64,000 nucleotides of DNA from Sedimentisphaerales bacterium (lineage in GTDB: Bacteria; Planctomycetota; Phycisphaerae; Sedimentisphaerales; Anaerobacaceae), in contig JAFGCD010000009.1 in the NCBI GenBank assembly GCA_016932835.1, positions 1-64,000 of the forward strand. The letters are read 5' to 3'. The notes under the pieces were generated by a model that was not told where the DNA came from, made no database searches, and saw only the letters and a list, made by a program, of their open reading frames with translations. A program made the position numbers and the translations under genes. This document shows, piece by piece, positions 23,240 to 32,485 of this stretch. The stretch's first letter is position 1. Every line of letters begins with the position of its first letter.

Positions 23240-25468
23240 CTACATCGCCGCCTGCACATTCTGCTGATAGCGTCTGTAGGATTTGTACTGCTCCTGGAAA
23301 TATCCGCCCTTCAATGACGGAGCGCCGAGCAGTATGCAACCGACGACATTTGCATCCAGGTCTTTCAATTCGCGAATTGTCCTTAGCGCGGCTCCTCTTC
23401 GTGTAGCGGCAGCATTCAGAACAACAACAGTGGCATCAACATGCTTTGCCAACACTCTCGAATCACTGATCAACAGTACCGGCGGGCTGTCAATGACTAT
23501 ATAGTCATAATTGTTGCGTTGCTCAGCCAGCAGGTCTGCCATTCGCACGCTGCCCAGCAATTCGGCAGGATTCGGCGGGAGGAGACCTGCATCAATTATA
23601 TCAAGTCCATCGATCCCGCTTGATCTTATCGCCTCCTGAGCACCACACTGTCCGACAAGCAGGCTGCTCAATCCGAAGCCAACACCGGTCCCGCCATCAT
23701 CCAGGGAATCGGCGGCACCCCTCGGGAAAAGCTTCTCAGAGGTTGGCTGCCTGAAATTCGCGTCTATCAGAAGCACCTTCCTGTCCTCAGCTACAAAAGC
23801 AGTGGCCAAATTCACGGCAACACAAGTTTTGCCGTCACCGGCCGAGCCGCTGGTAACAAGCAATGTCTTGAGCGACGCTCCGGTGCCCGAAAGCTTAAGG
23901 TTTGCCCGACATTGTCTGTACGACTCACTCAATATCGAATAGGGTGCAAGACTCACTACCCGGCTAAGATCAATCCCACGAACATCACGGTCTTCCGACG
24001 CATCGGGAATCACCCCCAGCAGCGGCACACTGAGGTACTTGTTAACGTCTCTTGGAGTCCGTACAAGATCATTAGCCAGTTCAACCAGAAAAGCGATAGC
24101 AAGGCTGAAAAGGAAGCCCATTACGGTTCCGCCTGGGAACCAGACCCACCACTGGCGAGAAACGACCTGTTCAAGCGGCCTTAGAGCAATGCCGCCCTCT
24201 CGGACTTTCGGCGTTTCGGGATCGGAGTGTATAATGCGAAGCTTTTCGAGCGACCCCTTGATCTCATTGAGCATTTCCCTTCTTTCATCTCTGATCTGCT
24301 CTCGCTGTCTGTACTGAGTACGGGCAGTATCGAGTTCTTTCTTTTTCGTCTCGGCCTCCTGCCGCAGCCTTTCCAGTTCATCGGATCTTTCTCTGTAAAC
24401 AGTCAGCCTGTCCTTAGCGCTAGCCAGGTTGGACTTTCGCAGTTGATCTCCGATCTCCTCGGCCCTTATTTCCCTTCTAGTTTCTATTTCATCCCTGTAC
24501 TCCTGGATTTCCCGGACTGTTCTATGATTCTCTCCGAACTTAACCAGCAGGCTGACAAGCCTCGCATCCGCAAAAACGAGCGCCTGCTTCAATGAAAGCA
24601 TAATCTGATCATTCTCAATAGCGTGTGTTATCTGGATATTCAATGGTCCTTCCGATAACCCCTCAAGTATCTTGAGATCGGCCTCCAACTGCCTGATAGC
24701 CAATTCGAGATCACTTTTCTGCAATTCCAACTGATCCAGTTTCAGGCTAATCGTGTGCTTATAGTAGCTTCCCACCGGCTGTTCCAGATCGGTGAAGTCC
24801 CATACATTGCGGACTTCATCCAAAGCCGTCTCTGCCTGAGTCAACTCATCAGAAACCTTATCGTGACGGTCTCCGAGTTCTTTCAGCTTCTGTGCGACCT
24901 CATCCTTCTTAGTCGCCCCATAGGAACTGACAAACATGGTAACCATTTCATTTGCTATGTCCGCCGCTTCCTGGCCATCTCCGCACGTCATCGCCACCTG
25001 AATATAGGCGGCATCCCTGTGCGCCCTTACAACAAGATGTTTCTTCAAAGAGGCAAGTCGTTTCTGCAGGCTGTCTTTGCTCCGGTACCATTTCGTATCC
25101 GAAATGGCTCTTCTTGCGAGCAGTTGCTGCAAGGTTCCCTGCCTTGTTATGATATCGGCAACTGACAATCGGTGGCCATAGCTGATGTTCTGCTGCACCT
25201 GTGGAGTAGTGATTAGCATTGGGTCGGTCTGCACAGGTGGAAGCACCTCAATAAAAGCTACGGCGGTATATTTTGGGAGCCGATGTCTCAACAGCCAGCA
25301 GGCGCCGCCGCCGGCAGCCAGACCAATAATGGTCAGCAGTATTATGAGCACCATATGCCTGCGCAAAACCCCAAGAACTTCCTTAGGTGTCATAGCAGCT
25401 ACAGCCGGAGGCCTCGTTGCTCCCGGTCCGCGTCGCCTTTTTGCAGCCTCTGTTTTTTGGTCCGACAT
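23240..25468 (-). CDS. Exopolysaccharide chain-length/tyrosine autokinase (Wzc/BY-kinase type)
   Basis: The protein is 742 residues. A Wzz-like N-terminal segment has a membrane helix (HMVLIILLTIIGLAAGGG) and a long coiled-coil periplasmic region (residues 170-420, heptad-like KKDEVAQKLKELGDRH). A second membrane helix follows (VWFPGGTVMGFLFSLAIAFLVE). The cytoplasmic kinase part has Walker A SGSAGDGKTCVAVNLA, Walker A' VLLIDANFRQP, and Walker B DYIVIDSPPVL. The C-terminus holds a tyrosine cluster (GGYFQEQYKSYRRYQQ) for autophosphorylation, as in BY-kinases. It controls polymer length and export with the Wza-like gene of the same cluster. GGAG lies 11 bases before the ATG. Confidence 0.88.
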   Translation of the reverse strand: MSDQKTEAAKRRRGPGATRPPAVAAMTPKEVLGVLRRHMVLIILLTIIGLAAGGGACWLLRHRLPKYTAVAFIEVLPPVQTDPMLITTPQVQQNISYGHRLSVADIITRQGTLQQLLARRAISDTKWYRSKDSLQKRLASLKKHLVVRAHRDAAYIQVAMTCGDGQEAADIANEMVTMFVSSYGATKKDEVAQKLKELGDRHDKVSDELTQAETALDEVRNVWDFTDLEQPVGSYYKHTISLKLDQLELQKSDLELAIRQLEADLKILEGLSEGPLNIQITHAIENDQIMLSLKQALVFADARLVSLLVKFGENHRTVREIQEYRDEIETRREIRAEEIGDQLRKSNLASAKDRLTVYRERSDELERLRQEAETKKKELDTARTQYRQREQIRDERREMLNEIKGSLEKLRIIHSDPETPKVREGGIALRPLEQVVSRQWWVWFPGGTVMGFLFSLAIAFLVELANDLVRTPRDVNKYLSVPLLGVIPDASEDRDVRGIDLSRVVSLAPYSILSESYRQCRANLKLSGTGASLKTLLVTSGSAGDGKTCVAVNLATAFVAEDRKVLLIDANFRQPTSEKLFPRGAADSLDDGGTGVGFGLSSLLVGQCGAQEAIRSSGIDGLDIIDAGLLPPNPAELLGSVRMADLLAEQRNNYDYIVIDSPPVLLISDSRVLAKHVDATVVVLNAAATRRGAALRTIRELKDLDANVVGCILLGAPSLKGGYFQEQYKSYRRYQQNVQAAM

Positions 25469-25545
25469 TTTTATTCTCCAATCAGAATTAACTAATTAAA
25501 GCATCAGTAATTGTCATTTTCATATTTATTTCTTCGCAGTCACAA

Positions 25546-28500
25546 TCACTTGGAAAGACGTTCAATAGCTTTATCCACTCGCTCCTTGTCCTTATTTGTC
25601 CAACTGCCCACTCCCGCTTCAATCGCTCGTTTATATGCAGCAAGGGCCGCCACTTTGTCTCCCATGGCTTCTTTCACCAGTCCCAAGTGTTCGTATACTT
25701 CCGGAACGACACGCTGGCTTTTCTGCTCATACAACTGAATTGCCGCAGAAAAATGGGGGATCGCCTCGGAGTATTTACCGTTCTTAAACAACACATAACC
25801 ATAAGTATCCAATACGCCTGGGTCGTTGGGAACCAGACTATACACCTTTTCGGCATACATCAAAGCTTCATCGAGCCTCTGACCCCACGCAGCAAGCATG
25901 TATGCCAGATTATTCAGAACACTGGTATTATTCGGCATTTTCTTGAGCAAACTTTCGAAATCTGCGACAGCCATTTCAAGAAACTTGTTATCGGAAGTCC
26001 TCTGGTAAGCCAAAGTTAAGACTTCTGCTCTCTTTGCCGTGTAGTCGAGTGTGCGTTGGCTGTCATCCTGGACCAATCGAATGCAGTCGCTAATGTACTG
26101 GACGCTTTTGTCGTACTGCCCGTTAACCTTGTATAGGTTGAAAAGAGTAAAATTGGCGGGCACTGAATCCTGATCGGACTTTAGTTTTTCGAGGCAGAAC
26201 TTTTCAACCTCATCCGGCCCAAGCAGCAGGAACATTCTCAGTAAAACCTCAGAGGCAAGAACTTCATTCGCTTCTGCTTTGTCGACGGCTTTCTGGCAAT
26301 ACTCGATAGCCGTCTTCTTGTGCCCGAGCATCAGTTTTGCCTGCCCCATTCTCAGATAGGCTAAAGGTGCATAGTGCGTGTCCACATAATCTTTGGCCAA
26401 CTCAAATACTTCATCCAACTTCTTTGGATTCCATTTACTGGTATTCGGCATTCCCGACTGAAGAATGATCGAGCGCAGATACCCGTCAAAAGCAGCCGCA
26501 TACAACGCATCAAACTGCAGACGACCCGGATCCTTGTCACTGTACTCCTTGACTTTCAACTCAAAAGATTTGGCGTAGAGACTCGATGCCCTGTCATAAT
26601 CGCCAGTGTCCAGCGCGAATCCCGCTGCCCGATTAAGCCAGAATACACTGTTCGGGAACTCGTTGATCGTGTCATTGTAGAACGCTATAAGAGCGTTTTT
26701 CCTGTTCAACCTCCGATAGGTTTCATCGAGCAGTAACCTCGCATCTGTAGGAGCTCCTGGCGATTGAATTGCGTTCTTGAGTTCGGTGATTGCATCTTCA
26801 TAGCGCGCGACTCGCAAGTATGCCTTGGCCAGGACGACTCTCGTAGTTACATCATCGGAATCTGAAAGCGACTTGCTCTTTTTGAAATCGTCGATCGCCT
26901 TGGTAATGTCTCCTTCGTAGAAGGATATCTCTCCTCTGAGTCGCCACCCTGCGGCATTGTTCGGATTTCCTTCCAGATATCGATTGGTCAGTTCTCTAGC
27001 CTTCTGCAATTGACCGGTCCTCATTTCAAGCCAAGCACGAAGCAGCAGCGTTCGCGGTTCATCGGGATATTTCTCCGTAAAGCTCTGCAATTTCAGTGAC
27101 GCCTCTTTTACAAGACCAACGCGCAAGAAAGACTGAATCTGAATCAGATGATTGTCACTTGTAGGATCAGCCGCTATAAGAGCCTCGCTGTACTTCGCCG
27201 CAGCGTTCGCATCCACCGTTTTTTCTGCAACGAGCACAAGCCCTTTCAGCACATTCGTATCGTTCGGTTCCTCAGCATATATCTGTTCCAGGATTGCCTT
27301 GGCCTCGTCGTATTGCCCTCGCTGATAGTAGTGGTTCCAAAGCAGTCCTTTTTGACCGGTCTCACCAAAGATTTCTATGGCTTCATCGTCTCTGCCCATC
27401 GCCCGCAAGTATTCGCCGAAGAGGTGAAGCATATACTTGTCGTCCGGTTTCATCGCCCTGGCATCATTCAGTGCTGCGCCCGCAACTGCAAAAATCACCT
27501 CTTTCCTCCGCTCGTCTTTCTCGTCGCGAGCGATTTGTGTTGCCAGTGCGCCCACCCTCAGGCAGGTTGTAAACGTAGGATTTGTTTGCCGCAGTGCCTG
27601 CAGAATCGCCAGGGCCTTGAGCGGTTCGGTTGGTGCTACGAAATCGGCGTAGAAACTGCGAAGCTGCATGTCGCCCGGATTGAGCGACATTGCTCTTTGC
27701 AGCGCGCCTTTGCATTCTGCAATTTCGTCGGACGTAACACTATCACCAGCTTTTTTATTCCGCATATACAACAACTGGGCATATCCTTTTGCAATGAGGC
27801 CATCCAACGGATTCATGGATGTGGCCCGGCGGACATCTTCGATTGCGGCATCCTCATCTCCCATAGCTGCATTAATGTTGCTCCGCAAGGAGTACGCGCG
27901 TGAGAATACCGGTCGCTGCTTCAGGCATTCATCGATTAGTGTTCGTGCCCGTTCAAACTCTTTCTTTGCAAAGGCCAGACGTGCAGCATAGACATCACCG
28001 TTGCAATCATCAAGATCTTCCTGTCGAGCTACTGCACCGGCTTTCTCGGCCAACGTCCAATCCTGTGTCTCGAGGGCAAGGTCAAAAAGATGTCCTACGA
28101 CAAGGATTCTGTCAGCATTCTCTTCTTCATATCCGTAAAACCACGTTGTAGGTTTTTGGTAGGGCTTGCCTATTTTGAGTGCTTTCTCAAGTTCGGCAAT
28201 AGCCTTATCGTATTCTTCTTCACGGCGATAGAATATGCCAAGCCTCAAGGCGCGCTCTGCCGGGTCAACAATGTTCGACAGCACCTCCTTTTCAATATCG
28301 AGTTGCCTTTCCTTGGTTACAGTAGCGGGATCAGGCTCGGAGAGCATCCGCTTGTAGATCAAAACATTCCAGTCTTTTGGAAAGCCGACAAGGAATCGAT
28401 CTATCAGGGCCTTTGCCTTTTCGCTGCCACCTTTTTCAGCATAGTGTTTGCAGATGCCGATAATAGTATTATTTGTGACAGAATTCGGATCGGCCGGCAA

Positions 28501-30522
28501 GAGCATATCTACAATCTTAGCCTCATTCTCTATGTAGCCATCCAACTCTTTTTCCATGGCATCAAGGTTGCCCCGGGCATCTCCGTCCTCTGTTTCAGGC
28601 ATAAGCCCCTCAAAGGCAACATCCAGAAACTGTTTATTTTTGAGTCTTGCTATACCTAATTGAGTTTGCTTGATCTTGGCCTGCACAAGTGACAGGCTTA
28701 ATCTCATCGTATCAAGATCGTCTTTGGGCATTTCCGCCAGAGCCTTCGCTGCATTGTCAAACTCACCTGCGCCGATATATGTCGCTATGCGAAGCCGTTT
28801 GCTTCGCTGATTTGGCGCGAGTCTTTTTTCAAAGGCGTCGATGTTTTCTATTGCATCGGACCACAAGTGGAACTTCATTATGGTTTCGACGTAATCCAGC
28901 CTTGCCTCGGGCACGGCTGAAGAAATGCCCGAGTACAACGAGCTTGTCATGAATTCGGCAACCGCACCTGTTTCAGACGTATCCCTGAATACGCGAGCAA
29001 GTACATAGCACAGATGCGCAAACTGCGCATCCATTCGCCAAGGCGGTGTCGCCGGCTTGACCGCCTTGATCTGCTCATAGGCAGCATACAACCTCTTAAT
29101 CGCTGATTTGCGATTACCCTTGGCAAGCTCGATCATTCCGCGCCATTTGACGACCTGGGGCTCCTGGCCACTCTTAAATATTTGTTCAATTTCATGAACG
29201 GCTTGTTCGGCATTTGCCAGCCATTGGGCCGTCTCAGATTCTGTACGAGTTTCACTTGGCTCCAGCACCTCCTGTATGTAAGCACGCGCCAGATATGAAT
29301 ACAATTGATAACGATTCATCTTGTTGGCGAAGCTCCACGGTCCCGGCTTGTCGACGGCGTCAGGCAGTCCAACTCCGCTATTGGCCAACTCTATCGAACG
29401 ATTGAGATGTGATATTTCCTTAGTAACCGAGAACTTGCGACGATGGAGATTCATCGCATTGATGACATACTCGGCTTTGTTTTTATCCAGCTCGACCACC
29501 TTCTCAGCCGCTTCGATAGCTTTATCAAGATATGCCACACCGGCATCTGACACACTGTACAATGACAATGTTGAGTAGTAACCGGCAAGTGCCACATATG
29601 CTTCGGCACTGTTGGGGAACCTTTTAACCAATGATGCGTATTCCGGTTCAATCGCCTGTATTTCATCTCTCGCCTGCTCACTCCTCTGGGCAAGCGAGAC
29701 CTTGAGCGTGAGAAGACGCACGTGCGTCATTGGATCATCATCTGCAATCCTGACTGCCTCCTCCAGCAACGTCTTTGCCTCCACTGCAGATTTGTCCTCC
29801 TCCTGAAAGAGTCCTCTCGAAGCCAGCAGTTTTCCTTTTTCAATTGCCACTCCGGCCAAATAACGATATACTTCGGTGTTCTCAGGCTCGATCTTTCTGA
29901 CCTCTTCCACATCCGCTTCCACCTCAGCAAGTGATTCATCCTTGTTTGTCACCACCCCAAGCATCGTCATCTCAAGCATAGCCCTTGCCCTGACAAGATG
30001 CAGATAAGCCCCGAGGCTCTGATTGACAGGCTCCTCTCCGCCCTCTTCAAAGACGTTCCATTGCGCAATATCCTCTTCCAGCATGTCATTTTCCTGTGCA
30101 ACCTTCAGGAATTCAGTTGCATCCTTATGCACCTGCTGCCACGATTCACTTCTGTTTTCCGCCACTATGTAAAGGTATTTCAGGCGCCCAAATCGGGCCT
30201 TTGCGTTGTTCGGATTAACTGCTATGGCCAGGCCCCAGTTCCTGAACACCGAATCCCACCGATCTGCCTTTATAGACACATCCACAATCGTCATGAGGAT
30301 TTCTTCCCTGACCTCGTCTTTCTTAGCCTTTTTCAAGGCAGCACCATAGATGCTTAACGCCAAGTCGTAATCCTTGGCGATCACGGCGGCCTCTGCATCC
30401 TCAAGGAGTTTCTTAGGGCTCTTGCTCATATTCAAGAGTACAAATATGGAGCCAATCAGCGCGACAACTAGAATCGCAGAGCCTACGAACGCAACTTTCT
30501 TGTTTAGCCTCCTCTGTGCCAT
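25546..30522 (-). CDS. Giant TPR protein of the exosortase/EPS operon
   Basis: The protein is 1,658 residues. One N-terminal membrane helix (VAFVGSAILVVALIGSIFVLLNM) is followed by tetratricopeptide-like helical pairs along almost the whole length. Typical units are KDYDLALSIYGAALKKA, EEYDKAIAELEKALKIG, GNPNNAAGWRLRGEISFYEGD and GYVLFKNGKYSEAIPHFSAAIQLYE. Such proteins (PrsT-like in PEP-CTERM loci) are thought to help assemble or secrete polymer, but the exact job is not known. It lies between EpsI and the tyrosine autokinase, all in one direction. The ATG follows GAGGT. The length exceeds usual PrsT proteins of about 900 residues. Confidence 0.85.
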   Translation of the reverse strand: MAQRRLNKKVAFVGSAILVVALIGSIFVLLNMSKSPKKLLEDAEAAVIAKDYDLALSIYGAALKKAKKDEVREEILMTIVDVSIKADRWDSVFRNWGLAIAVNPNNAKARFGRLKYLYIVAENRSESWQQVHKDATEFLKVAQENDMLEEDIAQWNVFEEGGEEPVNQSLGAYLHLVRARAMLEMTMLGVVTNKDESLAEVEADVEEVRKIEPENTEVYRYLAGVAIEKGKLLASRGLFQEEDKSAVEAKTLLEEAVRIADDDPMTHVRLLTLKVSLAQRSEQARDEIQAIEPEYASLVKRFPNSAEAYVALAGYYSTLSLYSVSDAGVAYLDKAIEAAEKVVELDKNKAEYVINAMNLHRRKFSVTKEISHLNRSIELANSGVGLPDAVDKPGPWSFANKMNRYQLYSYLARAYIQEVLEPSETRTESETAQWLANAEQAVHEIEQIFKSGQEPQVVKWRGMIELAKGNRKSAIKRLYAAYEQIKAVKPATPPWRMDAQFAHLCYVLARVFRDTSETGAVAEFMTSSLYSGISSAVPEARLDYVETIMKFHLWSDAIENIDAFEKRLAPNQRSKRLRIATYIGAGEFDNAAKALAEMPKDDLDTMRLSLSLVQAKIKQTQLGIARLKNKQFLDVAFEGLMPETEDGDARGNLDAMEKELDGYIENEAKIVDMLLPADPNSVTNNTIIGICKHYAEKGGSEKAKALIDRFLVGFPKDWNVLIYKRMLSEPDPATVTKERQLDIEKEVLSNIVDPAERALRLGIFYRREEEYDKAIAELEKALKIGKPYQKPTTWFYGYEEENADRILVVGHLFDLALETQDWTLAEKAGAVARQEDLDDCNGDVYAARLAFAKKEFERARTLIDECLKQRPVFSRAYSLRSNINAAMGDEDAAIEDVRRATSMNPLDGLIAKGYAQLLYMRNKKAGDSVTSDEIAECKGALQRAMSLNPGDMQLRSFYADFVAPTEPLKALAILQALRQTNPTFTTCLRVGALATQIARDEKDERRKEVIFAVAGAALNDARAMKPDDKYMLHLFGEYLRAMGRDDEAIEIFGETGQKGLLWNHYYQRGQYDEAKAILEQIYAEEPNDTNVLKGLVLVAEKTVDANAAAKYSEALIAADPTSDNHLIQIQSFLRVGLVKEASLKLQSFTEKYPDEPRTLLLRAWLEMRTGQLQKARELTNRYLEGNPNNAAGWRLRGEISFYEGDITKAIDDFKKSKSLSDSDDVTTRVVLAKAYLRVARYEDAITELKNAIQSPGAPTDARLLLDETYRRLNRKNALIAFYNDTINEFPNSVFWLNRAAGFALDTGDYDRASSLYAKSFELKVKEYSDKDPGRLQFDALYAAAFDGYLRSIILQSGMPNTSKWNPKKLDEVFELAKDYVDTHYAPLAYLRMGQAKLMLGHKKTAIEYCQKAVDKAEANEVLASEVLLRMFLLLGPDEVEKFCLEKLKSDQDSVPANFTLFNLYKVNGQYDKSVQYISDCIRLVQDDSQRTLDYTAKRAEVLTLAYQRTSDNKFLEMAVADFESLLKKMPNNTSVLNNLAYMLAAWGQRLDEALMYAEKVYSLVPNDPGVLDTYGYVLFKNGKYSEAIPHFSAAIQLYEQKSQRVVPEVYEHLGLVKEAMGDKVAALAAYKRAIEAGVGSWTNKDKERVDKAIERLSK

Positions 30523-30640
30523 AAAATTACCTCTTTCCTGGAATATGTCCCGGCTGTGAAGTTGACTTCATTCGGTCTTGCTTTCGCGATCTTCACCTAA
30601 TTAGGACTTCAGTTTTTCGAATAATACCGCGAACCCGCTT

Positions 30641-31423
30641 CTACGGGCTGTCATTTACTTCTTTGCTATTGTTCTCGTTTTCGACCTCATCCCTGGGCCA
30701 ATGCTCCGCCTCCACAATCGGCAGGATTACGGCCAGCAGCTTCTCCCCAGCCTTTTTTGCCTCTGTATTGTCGAGGAAGCTCTGTTTGTTTGAACCTGTC
30801 GAGTAACTCCACTCAACCTTGGAAAAGTACGAGTGTGTGGCGAACATACTCTTGTTCAAAGCTAATCGAACGTCGTCCCTGTCGCCTGCATATGTATTGT
30901 TTACCCTAAACAGGTAGAACGCAGAGAATTTCTCATCAGTCCCCCAGTAATTCGATGCACTTTTCTGAAATACCAGATGCGTACCCGGAATAACTCTAAC
31001 ACCACCTTCTTGGCCAATTGTGTACTCCATTTCCCCGGAGGCCAGCAATTCATGCCCGGCTCCTACATAGCACTCTTCCGGCACATGCGGCACTCTGTCA
31101 GCGAGAGGATAATATGTAATGAAGAGCACAACCCTGTGAAGCGGACTTTCAGGCGGTACTTCGGTATCTTCCAGCACCCATTGGATATAGTCACTCGTGC
31201 CCAATGCATCCAGGGTATCTTTGTCCGATATTTCAAGCTTGGCGACCACACGATAAGGATCCAAATTCGATTGATCGAGGAGCGACAAGGACTTCTTCAG
31301 CGGCCACGGGACTTGCTCAATGTGGAATTTCGACATAACCACACCGCTGAGCGCCAAAACCACTACACATATTATGAATGCTGGTTGAAGATAAGCTCTC
31401 AATTCGCACCTCGCATTACACAT
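30641..31423 (-). CDS. Exosortase-associated EpsI-family protein
   Basis: The protein is 260 residues with one N-terminal membrane helix (FIICVVVLALSGVVMSKFHI). The EpsI/DUF3485-type body includes WPLKKSLSLLDQSNLDPYRVVAK, FITYYPLADRVPHVPEECYVGAG (the family RVPH..PE-CY signature) and a WSYSTG end. EpsI proteins occur either fused to or beside exosortases and are needed for exopolysaccharide processing in other bacteria. The start ATG at 31423 overlaps the exosortase stop by eight bases (ATGTGTAA), which suggests translational coupling. An upstream reading through the exosortase frame is not family-like. Confidence 0.82.
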   Translation of the reverse strand: MCNARCELRAYLQPAFIICVVVLALSGVVMSKFHIEQVPWPLKKSLSLLDQSNLDPYRVVAKLEISDKDTLDALGTSDYIQWVLEDTEVPPESPLHRVVLFITYYPLADRVPHVPEECYVGAGHELLASGEMEYTIGQEGGVRVIPGTHLVFQKSASNYWGTDEKFSAFYLFRVNNTYAGDRDDVRLALNKSMFATHSYFSKVEWSYSTGSNKQSFLDNTEAKKAGEKLLAVILPIVEAEHWPRDEVENENNSKEVNDSP

Positions 31424-32393
31424 TGCTCCGTCGAACCACAATATCTTCGGTCGCAGTATGTCCCTCTTCGACAAACAGTCCCGACATGAACCATGCAAGA
31501 AAGCCGTAGAGGACAAAAGCGAGCGGCAGCATCATCAAGCCAAGCGTATCGTGGTATATTCCCTGAGTGTATCTTGGATGTATCAATACATATATGAAAC
31601 CGGTAACCGTCACGCGGACAATGTTGCAAAGTATCGCAATGGGGATGGTGCTCGCAAGCAGGACAAACCGCTGCCACATTGGACGGTAGTGAAGATATGC
31701 CATCGCTACTCCCAAAGCAACGAATGCCATCAACAGTCTCATGCCACTGCAGGCCTCGGCAACATTGAGGTCGGGCTTCATTGCCTTTCCTTTATACACC
31801 ACAGCGATCACAACACCGCTGACCGTCGTCTCAATACCGTTGACACTTCTCAAGAGCGCTGCGGCGATATTGGCTGCAAGATGCCGCATCGGCATAGTCA
31901 TACTAACATACAGACGCCTGGGCAATGGTATCGCAAAGGCAAGGAAACCCACCGGCAACCAAATCAATTTCAGCAATTGCCATCCGCCAAGAAAGAGCAC
32001 AACAGCACCGATAACTGCTACCGCGGCAAGCGGCTGACCATAGGCGTATCCGGCGGGGCTGGTTTTGTTGAGTGTGTGAATCGCAACAAAACCGACAAGC
32101 AAACCAAGTCCTATATAGTTCGGTTTAGTGCGGACATTGAGAATTTTCTCCCTGTTCTGATTGAGAAAATACAGGCTGAACAGCGGTATGAGAAAACCGT
32201 GCGACCAACTGCCATCGGTCAGCCATCTATTTACAGTCGTGCCGATTTCGTCCCGAAAGACCCACCAAATCAGCCCCCCCACTATCAGCATCTTGATGTA
32301 GCTGTGCAGATCCACATCGCGCCAATGCTGTTTCCTGCGGAGCGTATTTCCTTCGCTTGTTTCTGTAACATTAGAGGTAATATTGTCCACCAT
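31416..32393 (-). CDS. Exosortase
   Basis: The protein is 325 residues with about eight membrane segments. The transpeptidase-like triad of the exosortase/archaeosortase family is clear: Cys in NVAEACSGMRLL, Arg in LCNIVRVTVTG, and His in IYHDTLGLMMLPLAF. Exosortases process proteins that end in PEP-CTERM-type signals and sit in EPS operons. The start is uncertain: the ATG at 32393 is chosen, a TTG at 32414 would add seven residues, and neither has a clear ribosome site. A hairpin lies just upstream. I do not see a PEP-CTERM-type protein in the window, so the substrate must be elsewhere if it exists. Confidence 0.9.
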   Translation of the reverse strand: MVDNITSNVTETSEGNTLRRKQHWRDVDLHSYIKMLIVGGLIWWVFRDEIGTTVNRWLTDGSWSHGFLIPLFSLYFLNQNREKILNVRTKPNYIGLGLLVGFVAIHTLNKTSPAGYAYGQPLAAVAVIGAVVLFLGGWQLLKLIWLPVGFLAFAIPLPRRLYVSMTMPMRHLAANIAAALLRSVNGIETTVSGVVIAVVYKGKAMKPDLNVAEACSGMRLLMAFVALGVAMAYLHYRPMWQRFVLLASTIPIAILCNIVRVTVTGFIYVLIHPRYTQGIYHDTLGLMMLPLAFVLYGFLAWFMSGLFVEEGHTATEDIVVRRSNV

Positions 32394-32422
32394 ACCAAAG
32401 CTATGCACCGACAATTAAGGAA

Positions 32423-32462
32423 TAGAACCGTGGGACCAACACTCCACGGTTCTACTTTTTTT
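32423..32462. terminator. Strong hairpin between the Wza-like gene and the exosortase gene
   Basis: TAGAACCGTGG (32423-32433) and CCACGGTTCTA (32444-32454) pair perfectly. A run of seven T follows on the plus strand (32456-32462), giving a textbook intrinsic terminator only for plus-strand transcription. On the operon strand the hairpin has an A-run before it and only TATTCC after it, so it is more likely an mRNA-processing or partial attenuation hairpin. Confidence 0.5.
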
Positions 32463-32485
32463 CGGTTCTTAAAATATCAACGAGT

